DNA of 64,000 nt, taken from the NCBI RefSeq assembly GCF_001625195.1, contig NC_054389.1:7188520-7252519 (forward strand). The letters are read 5' to 3'. This DNA is from Drechmeria coniospora. Its lineage: Eukaryota > Ascomycota > Sordariomycetes > Hypocreales > Ophiocordycipitaceae. Below are positions 1 to 11,440 of the stretch, in pieces; the stretch's first letter is position 1, and every line of letters starts with the position of its first letter. The translations under genes and the position numbers were made by a program. The notes beneath the pieces were generated by a model that did no database searches, had not been told where the DNA came from, and saw only the letters and a program-made list of their open reading frames with translations.

Positions 1-615
1 CAATGCTTGCTGCTGGTGGGTGGAGGACGAAGCATGAGTGGCGGCCTCGGCGGCAAGGGGATGGGCGGTAGCGTCGGCGTCGGCGTCGGCGTCCGACGCG
101 GTAGCGGCCTTGCGCTTGCGCTGGACGGGTGCAGAGGCAGAGGCGGACGGGGCGGCGTCGGCATCGCGGGGCTTCCTCGGCTTTCGAGCCTTGGGCTGCT
201 CGGGGCCGTCGGTCGATGCCGTCGTCGGCCGAGGTTTGGCGACGGTGCCGGGCTTTCGACCAGGCTTCTTTCGGGGGACACCGGCGGCGGTGAGCTGGAC
301 CCACTGGCCGTCGATGAACTCGAAGCGCTTCGGGGCTTGCTGACGGCCGCCGGCAGTCGTGGCAGCCGTCGAGGGTTGGGTGTACTGCTGGAAGGTGATC
401 TGCCGTTGGGCCGCCTGCGCCGGCGGTGCGGAAGACTGCTGCTGGTGCGGGTTGCTGCCCACGACGATTTCCCGGTCCATGGCCGGATTGCTCTTCCGCT
501 GGCGGCCCTTCTTGGGGTGCGAGGGCGAGGCCGGCCCCGAGAGCGAGCCCGAGGGAGGCGATGAGAGTTCGCCGGCTGACGATTCGTATCGAGACGTATC
601 GCCAGCAGCGGCCAT
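1..615 (-). CDS. N-terminal part of a basic, low-complexity nuclear-type protein (runs off the window)
   Basis: The minus-strand frame is open from an ATG at 615 to the window edge (205 codons, no stop), so the C-terminus is missing. The ATG has A at -3 and G at +4. The protein is rich in Ala, Ser, Pro, Gln and Lys. Residues 35-41 are a basic KKGRQRK stretch. Residues 115-124 (RKKPGRKPGT) resemble an AT-hook, and two more basic patches follow. A compact segment near residues 97-108 (RFEFIDGQWVQL) is the only part that looks folded. The composition suggests a chromatin or transcription protein. An HPC2/ubinuclein-type protein is one possibility but is not shown, because the diagnostic domain would lie outside the window. 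The long GC-rich plus-strand frame over the same bases is its shadow. Confidence 0.6.
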   Translation of the reverse strand, partial: MAAAGDTSRYESSAGELSSPPSGSLSGPASPSHPKKGRQRKSNPAMDREIVVGSNPHQQQSSAPPAQAAQRQITFQQYTQPSTAATTAGGRQQAPKRFEFIDGQWVQLTAAGVPRKKPGRKPGTVAKPRPTTASTDGPEQPKARKPRKPRDADAAPSASASAPVQRKRKAATASDADADADATAHPLAAEAATHASSSTHQQQAL

Positions 616-2100
616 GTTCAGCCAAGACGACAGCGACTCCGTGTAGCCGGCCGGCCGTTGGCGCGTCTCGGGCGAGGAAGGGAACGAATCGAACGGAGAG
701 GGACGTGTCGTTGGACGAATCGGGGGGGCGTCGCGAACGAAGCCGAGCAGTCGAGTCAATCCGACATGGGCGAGGCCGACGAGAGAGGAGAACACAGAAA
801 GGAGGACGGCGAATGCTCGGCGGAACAAGCAGGCGGAGGAGAGAATGTTCGTGTGAGCGTGCAGGAGCGGCGAGTGAGCGGGCTCGAGGACGAGAATAGA
901 TGGGTTGACGGTACGGGTGAATCACGGCGCATGGATTTCGTCTCGTCCTGTGAAGAAGGCCGCGCGCGTGCAATCAATCCATGTACGCAGAAGAAAAGGT
1001 GTGAGTGGACGTGCCAACGTGCGCCGCTCGTTTTCCACGTCCAGGTGGCAGCGTCGTAGCGGTTTGGGTGTATTAGTTGCAGTGCTCCGTACTCCGTACT
1101 CGGTGCTGCAACTGCAGTATTGACGGCCAATACCTCTCTCTCCAAGCACTCCGTACAGTGGCCGGGTTGGGATTGGCGCGATTGGTGCGATTTGATTGGC
1201 CAGAAATGCAGGGTGTGGGGAACGAAGGAGGGTAAGTAGGAAGGGGTCGGAAACCGCTGTTGTGAATAGCCTCACGGTTGAACCACCGCAGTCGTCGAGC
1301 GAGGTTTGGGCGGGAAAAGTTGGCTATATTCAACGAGCTCCCGCGACGCATACGTGACCGAAACGCGGGGTTATGGGCAGTATGAAGGCGGAACCAGATG
1401 CGGCAGAAATGGCTGCGAAGGATGATGGACGTTTGAGGATGATGCGAATGGCGCGACGATGCGAAATCGATGCAACGGGCCCGCGTGGTTGGGAGTATTC
1501 TCGTCGTGCGAATGCTGCGGGACGGAAATGGTGAAGAGGAGAAAGAGTTGGGAGGCGAGTCGAGTCGGCAGGTGGTGGGAGGAGGGCAAGCGAGGGAGAG
1601 GGAGAACGGGGCCGGATTTTGTTTGGTCTGCGGGAGGCTACAATGCAAAAAGAATAGGGTATTAGCAGGACGAGTACGGAACGGGCACATGCGAGTGTGC
1701 TAGAATGTACACATTACCGCACACGGGGGGGTATCGAGGTATATACTTGCTTCAGGATAAAGCAAGCGCACGGAGCAGAAGCCGTAACGAAAGGGACAGG
1801 CGGACGGGGCGAGCGACTGGGTGGAAAGTCGACCAGCCGACGGAAATTAGTAGGGAACGGGAGCCTGGGGAGGGGAAGGGTTAGGGGAGGGCTAGGGGGT
1901 GTGCCCTTTCCGGGAGGTCGGGGGGAGTCGGGGGGAGAGGCCTATTCGATGATGCCCCCAACTCTCAGCGAGCAAAGCAGAGAGTGTCATCAGGCACAAA
2001 CTACTAGGTACGTAGGGAGGAAAAGGGAAAATTACTGGGTCGCCGGTTCAAATCACAAAGGGGCGGGGGACGAACAGGTGGGTGGTAAGGACACCTACCT
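616..2100. other. Upstream region of the first gene; no gene seen
   Basis: On the minus strand the first 1.1 kb upstream of the ATG at 615 is pyrimidine-rich, as is usual for fungal promoters and 5' leaders. Several open frames on both strands have no recognisable protein features. No tRNA or other RNA gene was recognised. Confidence 0.4.
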
Positions 2101-4370
2101 GGTTTACAACGTGCGTAAGTATGCTTCATGCCTAGGTCAGTGTGCAAGTACCACTACAGCTGCTGCAAATGGCACATGCTGGTCAACAATACGGAGTAGC
2201 CTACTACAGGACACCGAGGAAGTACGCAGCACTTGTACAAGAAGTATAAGTACTTATGTGGGGTCCACCTACTCCGTAGTGTGCAAATACATACTAGGTA
2301 ATCAGGCAATCCGTACGGATACGGAGCACCTACTTACTTCGTACTGTATAAACCTAGGTACCTAGTACCTTTACCAGTAGGTGCTAAGTTAGTTATTTCC
2401 TTGTACATGTACCCTTGGCTTTGCGGAGTGCTGTGCATGTAGAATGGGTTTAGGCAGTGTTCCGGCCACACGCAGTATTATAGACTGCAACTAATAGCAC
2501 TAACTTGCTTACTAGGTACCTACTAGGTACTTAGTACTTACATGAAGTACCAGCAGTACCTACCTAAGTAGGTACCTAGTACTAGGTACTTGACGGCTCA
2601 ACATCGTTCACCACATCGATACGGACCAGCAGTTTGCGGTATTCGTAGCGCAAACCTGGAAAGGGCCTCCCCAGGATTACAAGGAAGTCGGGTGGGCAAA
2701 TCCTTGCTCGAATTTCCTTGGGGCGATGCGGAAAGGCGCAGGAGTTGGGGCACAAGCACGTGGGAGTAGGCGTCTGCCGAGTCAAACGACGGATAAGCAG
2801 TGATATGGCGACCTCGCCTCAGCGACTAGGTCCGACGGACACGTTCACCTGCCTACACGCACATTAAGTATAGTGGGGTAAGCCAAGTCCTCTCGGGAAC
2901 GGATGCGATGGGAGTGTTTGGAGAATGTCACGCACAGAACGTACTCGTAGTGCCGCAAGGTCGGAGAGGAACATGTAGATGTGATGACTGAGGACGGAGT
3001 ACTCGGTAATAATTATTGATGTGTTGGTACGCCGGTGGTAACGACCTGCTTGATGCACCTACATGTACTTGTAGGTGCACACTCATGCATGCTGCACAGG
3101 TACGGTAATTACATGATGTGTTGTACTGCATTTGTACAGTAAGAAAGTACTTTTACAGTACAAGTAATATTACTTGCAAGTCCCTTTCCAGTACGTTTGT
3201 ACATGACGTGAGCATGCCAAGTGTACTGTACTTGTACTTATGGAGTAGCAATCACATATTCATGCATGACCATACATGCAGCTATTACTTGGGAATTAAA
3301 GTGGGAGTACGGAGTATCCGTACTCCGTACCTACTCCGTACATGTACATGTACTTACTTACTGCACTGCATGTAAGTACTCCGTACAGTACTTACTTTGT
3401 ACGGAGTACGGAGTACACGTGCTAATGTTCGAATCGATCGGCGCTAATGCAGGAGCGGCGGTGGCCTTGCATCCCAGGCTGCCCTGTCAAACCACATGCA
3501 TTCATGCATCAAGTACTTGCAGTAATTGTACAGTACGGAGTATTACATGCTCCGTCTTCCCAACTATACAGTACTTAAGTACCTACCGTAAGAACTTGTA
3601 GGTACAAAGTACGGAGTACGAATATACTAGAGCACCCAATACTCCGTACAAGTACGAATAGTTGCTGCAATGAATAGTACGAGTACATGACCCGTTGCCT
3701 GTGTTGTAAGTAATAAGTGCATGTAAATTATCAGCATTGCCTGCCTGCCTGCCTGCCTGCCCCCGACTGGCCTAGAGCGAGAAAAAAAAAACCGACGCGT
3801 CTTTGGGCGAGCTCCATCCTGAAGTTACCTGCACAGTACTAGTACCAAGCTCGTACAACAGCCAATTCTAGGTCCCGAGCCTCGCGAGAATGTGACACCC
3901 GTGCGATGAAGGCATTCCCTCCGCTGCGAGGAAACCAGCGGGCCCGCTGCCGATTCAATCGTGCAGCTGATGTGGCTTCTTGTGCAGGCACATGAGCGTT
4001 CAGGAGAGCAACCGAGATTAAAAGTCCCAGCCTGATCGCCGCGCCATGGCTGCTTCCGAGTCTCACCTGGGTGTCGGCTGCTGCCGCGTTGGGCGGTGTG
4101 GGTACTGCCACATGTACTCCGGACTCCGCCTTACCGTACCTGTACAAGTAAGTACTTACACCCGCACCTACCGTGCTTGTTGTGCGGCATGCATGGCTCG
4201 ATGTACATGTACAAGAGACTGCACGCTTGGTAGCGTGCTCCAACACGTACTCGATACATGCGGTGCAAGTAGTTGTAAGTATTCGTTGCTGGCATAAGTA
4301 TTTCTTGCCGAGTGAATGCTTGTACCAGTAAGTACATGTACATTTTAGAGTACATGTCCCGGGAAATCAG
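2100..4370. repeat. GTAC-rich intergenic repeat tract, with a (TGCC)6 microsatellite
   Basis: This is a dense mixture of short words such as AGTACTTAC, GTACTCCGTAC, ACATGTAC and CTAGGTACCTAGTA, many self-complementary and repeated in both orientations. It is densest at 2200-2600 and 3060-3700. A perfect (TGCC)6 tract lies at 3738-3761, followed by a run of ten A at 3782-3791. No coding sequence is supported. Confidence 0.75.
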
Positions 4371-4504
4371 CTTCCGTTCAAGCACGTTCTCGTCCGAGTT
4401 CGACAACCTACCATGCATGTATTATTACAACTGGCTATCGGCACCATGTCTTTGTCAGCCAGCCAAATTTGACCTCGCATCGTCAGCAGGGCAACGACGT
4501 CGGC

Positions 4505-5758
4505 ATGGATCCAACTCTCCTCATAGGCGACATTGTCGAACGGGATACCGATTCCAAGCACAAACCTGTCCAGTTCCCCTCTCCTTCGTCCTCCACCGGT
4601 TTTCCCCAGCACAAAAGACAATGGAAGTCGTCGGCGTTCATGCAGCGACGAGCCGCCAACGCTTCTGGCGACGTCCCCACGCAGAAACCCCCACGCGGAA
4701 TCACAACGTCGGCGCCTCTCGCCCGGTTCGGCATGAAGGGAGAACAAAGTTTTGAAGAGGCCGAGATGAAACGCATTCATGACGAGAACCGGCAGAAGAT
4801 TGCGAGCATGAGCCCCGAGGAGATCGCTCAGGCGCAGGACGACATCCTCAACGGCTTGAACCCGTCCCTCGTGCAACGGCTCCTACGACGAGCCAACATT
4901 GACGAAACGAACGGCCCCTCTCCGTTCGATGCTCCGCAAGACGAGCGGCAGGGCTTGCCTCGAGCCGATGTCGAGCAACCCCCCCGTCACGCCGGGGCGG
5001 AGCCTCCCGCTGCCGCCGATGCCGACGCCGCCGATGCCAGCGACGCCTCTGCCTCGACGGAGCGGATGCGAGGAGACGACGACATGATTCAGGAGCCGAC
5101 AAGAATCCCGACGGATTTGTTTCCCATCACCGACCCACCGTCGGAGAAAGCACCCTCGTCCTTTCCCGACGCCACCCTTGCTCCGGACGTCGACCCGTCC
5201 GATCCAAACTTCCTCTCGGCTCTCCACGAAAAGTACTTTCCCGATCTGCCGGCAGAACCAAGCAAGCTGGCGTGGATGGCCCCGGTGCCGAGCAAGGACA
5301 GCCCTGCGGACAAGGAGTCGCCCTACTATCCTCATTCCGAAATTGCCCTCGCAGCCCTGCGATTCGACTTCCGAGGCCGATTCCTCTCCCCGCGCGTCAG
5401 TCGATCGATCCCATCGACCAAGGGCCTTCACCATCACGGCGAGGCCCCCGAGGCAGCCGGGTACACCATCGCCGAACTGGCTCGGCTCGCGCGAAGCGCC
5501 GTCCCCGCTCAGCGGTGCATGGCCTACCAGACTTTGGGGAGGATCCTATTTCGGTTGGGAAACGGGGAGTGGGGAAGGACGCAGGATGATCCGATCGCCG
5601 GCGGTGTCTGGGACGCGATGAAGAAAGGCAGGGTCCTCGACAGCCTTCACGAGGCCTCGGCGGGCGAAGGTGGCCATCTCGGTAGCCGCGCCTATGCCGT
5701 CGAAGCCCTGTGGCTGTTTGAGAAGGGCGGGTGGAAGGAGAGCCACCGGGGGCGATAA
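4505..5758 (+). CDS. RPAP1: RPAP1/Rba50-like RNA polymerase II-associated protein
   Basis: Single-exon gene of 417 residues. The ATG at 4505 is the first in this frame; the frame extends 12 codons further upstream but without an ATG. The N-terminus (MDPTLLIGDIVERD) and the conserved helix at about residues 84-128 (EEAEMKRIHDENRQK..., then NPSLVQRLLRR) match the RPAP1 N-terminal domain. Residues about 283-333 (ALRFDFRGRFLSP... then YTIAELARLARS) match the RPAP1 C-terminal domain. Family knowledge: RPAP1 (yeast Rba50) acts in cytoplasmic assembly and nuclear import of RNA polymerase II. The middle, about residues 130-250, is acidic and low in complexity. A short upstream reading frame (4445-4471) precedes the start. 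It is smaller than the animal protein and similar in size to yeast Rba50. Confidence 0.88.
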   Translation: MDPTLLIGDIVERDTDSKHKPVQFPSPSSSTGFPQHKRQWKSSAFMQRRAANASGDVPTQKPPRGITTSAPLARFGMKGEQSFEEAEMKRIHDENRQKIASMSPEEIAQAQDDILNGLNPSLVQRLLRRANIDETNGPSPFDAPQDERQGLPRADVEQPPRHAGAEPPAAADADAADASDASASTERMRGDDDMIQEPTRIPTDLFPITDPPSEKAPSSFPDATLAPDVDPSDPNFLSALHEKYFPDLPAEPSKLAWMAPVPSKDSPADKESPYYPHSEIALAALRFDFRGRFLSPRVSRSIPSTKGLHHHGEAPEAAGYTIAELARLARSAVPAQRCMAYQTLGRILFRLGNGEWGRTQDDPIAGGVWDAMKKGRVLDSLHEASAGEGGHLGSRAYAVEALWLFEKGGWKESHRGR

Positions 5759-6140
5759 AAGTGCAATGCAATCGATCCGCGGCTTGGCATGCGAAGCCTG
5801 CCTCGCCGACCGTCAGCACCTTGCCGTTGGGCCGGGGCCGTCCTGGCGCTGCCAACCTAGCGCCGCGGTGGGAGCCGTCATGGTGATGACTATTGGCGGT
5901 GCTGCCGTCGTCGGAATCGTGACCGCACAGGCCCCTTTGTCGCTGCATCATGTTTGCTGTCGTGCTTGACAGGGTCGTAGGCCATCGTAGTCGTTCCGGG
6001 CTCGAATCCGCTTTGCCTTTGCTGCACTGGTCATTCGTCTCTGCTCTGCCGTCTGTACCGTATATCCAGCATCATAGTCGGGCAGCCTTTTCAGTGCCAG
6101 ACGCAAAGCACCACCTTTGCCCTAAGCTTTTACCGATCCA
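5759..6140. other. 3' flank of the RPAP1-like gene; nothing recognised
   Basis: GC-rich sequence after the stop codon. The overlapping open frames have no protein-like features. Probably 3' UTR and spacer. Confidence 0.3.
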
Positions 6141-7380
6141 TCTATCCGTACTCCGTACATGTTCCGTACATGTACATTGATCGACGGTACCTACCTACAC
6201 CTAGGTGAGCAGGTACAGTACCTAGCAGTAACTGCGCTGGTGCCTGCATTCCGGGACATTTACGTTTTTCTGAGCCTGTATGGAGTAGCGCCACGTCCTG
6301 TTTCTATTCTCGGCGAGAAACGGTCGCATCTGACATCAGTGCTAGATACGTCTTCAGACACTGCGTACACCTGCAATGCACATGCATGCATGGAGCTGTC
6401 TGTATCGGCATGTTGCTTGATGTTGCTTGTAGCTGCAAGGCAAGGTCGGTGGAGGTAGTGCTACTTGTACTAGTATGCACTGTGCGATAGGAGAGCGCAA
6501 GGCGCCCTGTATTGACGAGTGGGAGCAGCATTGTTCGCGTACCTGCTTGTAAGTACAGAGTATTACTTGTGCATCTATTAAGAAAGTGCACAGAGTACTT
6601 ACTTGTACTTGTACTTACTTACTTAGGTACGTGGTATTTCTTTGCTTCGCATACCACATACTGTAGAGAACTTACATGTACAAGCAAGTACTTATATACT
6701 GTATACAGTCCTAAACTAAGTTATGATGAATACATGAAGCAATAAATCCTTGGTGGACGGTAGACTTGTTTGTACAGATACTCGCACATACAGTGCTTAT
6801 ACATACTGTACACACCTACAAGCACTCCATACTGTACAAGTTGCTCGAGCCAAGCAAAGTAAGTACAAGCAAGTAATTACGGAGTACTTAGTGTTGCGGA
6901 GTACTCCCAGTATTAGTATGGAGGAGCACTAACACGGGGAATAATAGTGGACAAGTGTGGCCTGCCCTCTGCAAGTACAGCAATACAGAGAGCGACATAC
7001 TTACTCCGTACTTATGCCACGGCTTTAGTACTTACTAGCACCCTACGTAAGTACAAGTAGGTACTACTGTTAGGTACCTTAGCAGGCACTAATCCTGCAC
7101 ACGTCCACGTCCCACGTCCAGTAGGTACACCTACAGTACAGTACACACATAAGAAGAGGTAGATAGTTGTGCACCTACAGTATTGCAAAGTACAAAGTTC
7201 TTGGTCAAGTTCTTAGTATACAGTATAGTACATCCGGATGTACTTGCACCGACACCTTTTTCTTGTTCACCAATGTCGTCCAAGTACCAACTTGAGTGGG
7301 TAGGTACCTCGGTACTTACTTTGACGCATGGCCATGTACCGACTGCTTTTGATATCAAGTGGGTACCTACGCCGCACTGT
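6140..7380. repeat. GTAC-rich intergenic repeat tract upstream of eIF2A
   Basis: Short GTAC-centred words (ACTCCGTACATG, ACTTACTTGTAC, GGAGTACTTAG, AAGTACAAGTAGGTAC) recur on both strands. They stop at about 7380, where a pyrimidine-rich leader of about 550 bp to the eIF2A start begins. No coding sequence seen. Confidence 0.7.
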
Positions 7381-7928
7381 GCAACGACGAGTCCAAGAAA
7401 AAAACAGCACTCCACATTGGCACCCATCCAGCCCGCCGCCCGCCTGATCCCCGTCCTAATTTCTTCCTCTTCATCCTCAGCCCGACAATCACAACGGCAT
7501 CGCCGCCGAAGCCGCCAGTTTCTCCTTCTCCCCTTCCTGGGTGCTCGGCATCTCCCCTGCTCGACCCCGTTCCTCCCCGCAACCGTTCTTCCCGTCTGCT
7601 CTCTCGCTTCATCTCCTACGCCCCGTCGAGTCGACGACGGCCTCGCGAGAGTCCAAAGTTCACCTGATCCATCCACGGCGGACGGTCTGCGTCGAACTCG
7701 CCCGCAAGGAGACGAAGAAAGCGAGCCTTTGCCGACGTCGGATCTCGTCTGCCACTTCCACGCCGGAGACGACGCGACCTTGGCCCTTCGAACCTGTGAC
7801 GCCCGTCCGGACCACGAAGCGACGAATTCCGCCGCAAGAACGTTGCACCCGAGCCGCGAGAAGCGCCCAGGCCATCTGCCAACATCCTCCCGCCCCCCGC
7901 CCCCGAGACGCTGTGACTTTGACTAGCC

Positions 7929-10051
7929 ATGGAATCTCCGTTGCAGTTTGCCTACCGGACCCAGAAGACCATCGGCGTCTTCGACGCCGCTCCGGTCTAC
8001 GAGCCTCTCGCCGGCTTCAAGAAACCCGAAGGAAATCTGCGCTGCAGCGACTACTCGCCCTGCGGCCGCTTCTTCGGCTGGGCCTCGCCCGAATCGGTGA
8101 CGGTCATCGACACCTCGACGGGCCTCGAGCTCCTCAATTTGCCTCTCCTGAACGTCTACGAGCTCGGCTTCTCGCCGCTCGGAACCTTCATCATCACGTG
8201 GGAACGCCCCGCCAAGGATGAAGCCGGAGACGCCACCAAGAACCTCAAGGTCTGGCGCACCGTCGAGGAGGACGTCGCGCCGGCCGACAAGCTGCCCCTC
8301 GGCCGCTGGGTCCAGAAGCAGCAGGGAGGCTGGAATCTCCAGTACACGGCCGACGAAAAGTACTGCGCGCGCCTCGTCACCAACGAGGTCCAGTTCTTCG
8401 AGAGTCACGATCTCGTCACCGTCTGGAACAAGCTCCGCGTCGAGGGCGTGGCCACCTTTGCCCTCGCGCCCGGGACGCAGAACCACGCGGTGGCCGTCTT
8501 CGTGCCGGAGCGCAAGGTACGCGAGCGCCGAGTCGGCGCCTCCTCCCGCCCGACTGGGGTGGCACAACGCTTACCGTGCCGTCGCAGGGTCAACCGGCCG
8601 TCGTCAAGGTCTACAACGTGCCGCTCTTCCAGAACCCCATATCGCACAAGACCTTCTTCAAGGGGGACAAGGTTCAGCTGAAGTGGAACAAGCGGGGCTC
8701 CAGCATCCTCGTCCTCGCCCACACCGACGTGGACAAGTCGGGCAAAAGCTACTACGGCGAGACGACCCTCTACCTGCTCAGCACCAACGGAGCCTTCGAC
8801 GCCCGCGTCACCCTCGACAAGGAAGGCCCCATCCACGACGTCTCGTGGTCGCCCAACTCGCGCGAGTTCGGCGTCGTCTACGGCTACATGCCCGCCAAGG
8901 CCACCATTTTCAACGATCGCGCCGTCGCCAAGCACTCGTTCCCCCTCGGACCCCGCAACACCGTCACCTTCTCGCCCAGCGCGCGCTTCGTCCTCGTCGC
9001 CGGCTTCGGCAACCTCGCCGGCCAGATTGACGTCTACGACCTCGAGAAGGACTTCCGCAAGGTCTGCACCATCGAGGGCGGAAACCCCAGCGTCTGCGAG
9101 TGGAGCCCCGACAGCCGGTACATCATGACGGCCACGACGTCGCCGCGACTGCGCGTCGACAACGGCGTCAAGCTCTGGCACGTCGGCGGCGGCATCATGT
9201 ACAACGAGGACATGGTCGAGCTCTACAACGTCGTCTGGCGACCGGCGGCGGCGGAGAAGGCCGTCGCCGGCAACCCCCTCGACCCCGTGCCGACGCCTCA
9301 CTCGTCGGCCGCCACCTACCTGGGCACGGTGAAGACACCGAGCAAGCCGGCGGGCGCCTACCGTCCGCCCGGTGCCCGCGGCCTCGCCACGCCTCTGCAC
9401 TTCAAGCGCGAGGACGAGGGCGGCGTCGCCCACACGGTGAGCAACGGCACGCAGAACGTCGGGCCCAACGGCTTCGGCCCACGCGTGCGCCGAGGCGTGC
9501 CCGGCGCCGAGCCGGCCGACGCGGCGAGGACCGTGCCCGGCGCCGAACCCATGGACAACGACGGCGCGTCCAAGAGGAACAAGAAGAAGCGAGGCAAGAA
9601 GGCCAACCACGAGGGCCGGCTCGAGGCCGAGCCCAGCGGCGGGGCCAGCCTCGCGCCTCCGCCGCACGATCGCGGCGCCTACTCCGGCAGCGGAGGCCGT
9701 AGCCCCGAGCGGCGAGGTCCCGCCAACGGCAACGACCGCGAGTTTCGGAGCCGCTCGAGGATGAATGACAATGCCGGCCGCGGCAACACGCCGTTCGGCG
9801 TCCGCGGCGATTCCGCCGCTCAGCCGGGTGCCCTTGCGCAGCAGGACGCCCAGAGTTCGAACCCCGCCGCCGCGCCCGACGCCCAGAGTTCGAATGCCAA
9901 GAAGGTTCGGAGCCTCCAGAAGAAGGTTCGCGCCATCGAGGATCTCGAGATGCGCCTCGCCGGCGGGGAGAAGCTCGAGGATACGCAGCTGAAGAAGATC
10001 AACACCAAATCTTCGGTGCTCAAGGAGCTGGAGTCGCTCGAGAGGGAGTGA
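7929..10051 (+). CDS. eIF2A: Eukaryotic translation initiation factor 2A (eIF2A)
   Basis: Two exons, 7929-8516 and 8588-10051, separated by a 71-bp phase-0 intron (GTACGC..TCGCAG), giving 683 residues. The start (GCCATGG) has a strong context and the N-terminus is protein-like from the first codon (ESPLQFAYRTQKTIGVF). Residues about 20-420 are the WD40-like beta-propeller of eIF2A, with repeated SPCGRFF, SPLGTFI, SPNSREFGVVYGYMP and SPDSRYIMTATTSPR blades. A basic linker follows (RNKKKRGKKANH), then a C-terminal helical segment ending in LEMRLAGGEKLEDTQLKKI, typical of the family. Known role: a cytoplasmic, non-canonical initiation factor that associates with the 40S subunit; it is not a subunit of trimeric eIF2. 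Length is close to the yeast protein (642 aa). Confidence 0.95.
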
Positions 10052-11440
10052 GCGGCCGGATGGCTTCGACCCGGTGAGCACTGCCCGCCACGGGCCCCGG
10101 CATGGGGAAATGACCAAGCGGCAACGCCGGACGGGGAAGGGTTAGATTCACGATTCCGTCATGGATGCGACCTGAAAAGCTTCTTGGACATGACACCGAA
10201 TCTGATGGATAAAACTGGCACCGTACATAATCCTGCACACATTCATTGGCGATTGCGTGGCAAGACGTAACATGACGACATTGCATGGCAAGGTCCGCTT
10301 GTGGATGGATGGCGGGCCGGCCAGCGATTGCCTCTCCTCTCGATGGGCTTGCCGAGGCACGATCGTGAGAAGCGATCAATATATAAGCTGTGCTCTAAGC
10401 TGTGCTCTTCGGCTGGTTTGACTTGATTGCTCCATGATGCCCTCGGCCTCGCTCATACCTGCTCACGTTACGACAGGCACAAGCAGGTCGTGCGTGTTGT
10501 CTGTCATGTACCCGCTGCAAATGAGGCACCACGCACAGTAGGGAGGACCAAGGTGGCCAGGAAATTATGGTATATTCTAAGACAAGTGAATACGTACGCG
10601 AGTGTATCAGTCCGTCTTCATGGTGGGCTATATTATTGACTTGCTATTCTCATCTTGTGATCGGATTCGTCATAGACATGAATAATACGTGGACTTGTCT
10701 GTCTTGTCGTAGCATTTTAAGGCAGCGTGGTAATTAATGTTTGCACATCAAAATCATAGTGCCTCGTGCAAAAATACGGCACATGAACGGAATGAAATTC
10801 TCCTAGTCATGCAAGTATCAAGGACAGACAGACATTTGGTGTTCAATATTTATACTTTTTATTGCCATGTTCCTGTTGCCGACTGGTAAGAAACGGATGA
10901 TGCTTGTGCAGGCGCTTATCAAACCGCTGCCATTTGTCGTTTTTACAGCGCTCACATGGGTTTAGTCACGGGAGTGCACAGTGTCCGCTCCAAGACGGCA
11001 CACAGTACCATCCGCCCTGACATCAGACAGCAAGCCGTGAACGGAGCAAAAAGTAGGGGAAATTTTTGTCATCAACCGTCGATCTCGCCGCGGTGCCTTC
11101 ATTTTATCTGGACCCCCCTCCCCCCTCCCCCCGTCAACCATATGCAGGTTGGAGCTCGCCGACGACATCGAATCTGACGTCGCCACTTCTGGTCCATTTC
11201 TGCACGTTGCCAACGGCTCCCTCCTCGTCTCTCCTCCCTCCGACCTCTTCGTCTACACTGCCCCCAAAGGTCGGTCACGGTGGTGAAGTCGTGGCAACGA
11301 ACGCTGGCGTTCGCCTGTAGCTGGCGTTCCATCATTCACCGCAACATCCAGCTCAACTTTGCGTGGCATCTGCCGCCGTTGTCAACCTGGCTGCCCTCGA
11401 ATCCAAGGCCTTCGGCAGAGCTCCAGTAGAGCTGGCCGGA
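10052..11440. other. Spacer between eIF2A and mitoferrin genes
   Basis: The first part is eIF2A 3' flank. 10570-10870 is comparatively AT-rich and lacks the GTAC words common elsewhere. From about 11090 the plus strand is pyrimidine-rich (runs of C/T near 11110-11140 and 11210-11270), which fits the mitoferrin promoter and leader. No gene or RNA recognised. Confidence 0.4.

Noticed and set aside
2031..2075. Possible tRNA T-loop (GGTTCAAATC)
   Set aside because: No matching acceptor stem, D-arm or anticodon arm could be folded around it.
1697..2365. 222-codon plus-strand frame upstream of the first gene
   Set aside because: Composition follows the local repeats and no protein features are present.
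2100..4370. CRISPR-like array
   Set aside because: Repeats are short, irregular and without spacers of constant length; the genome is eukaryotic.
8405..10117. 570-codon minus-strand frame opposite eIF2A
   Set aside because: Shadow of the eIF2A exon 2; no domain.
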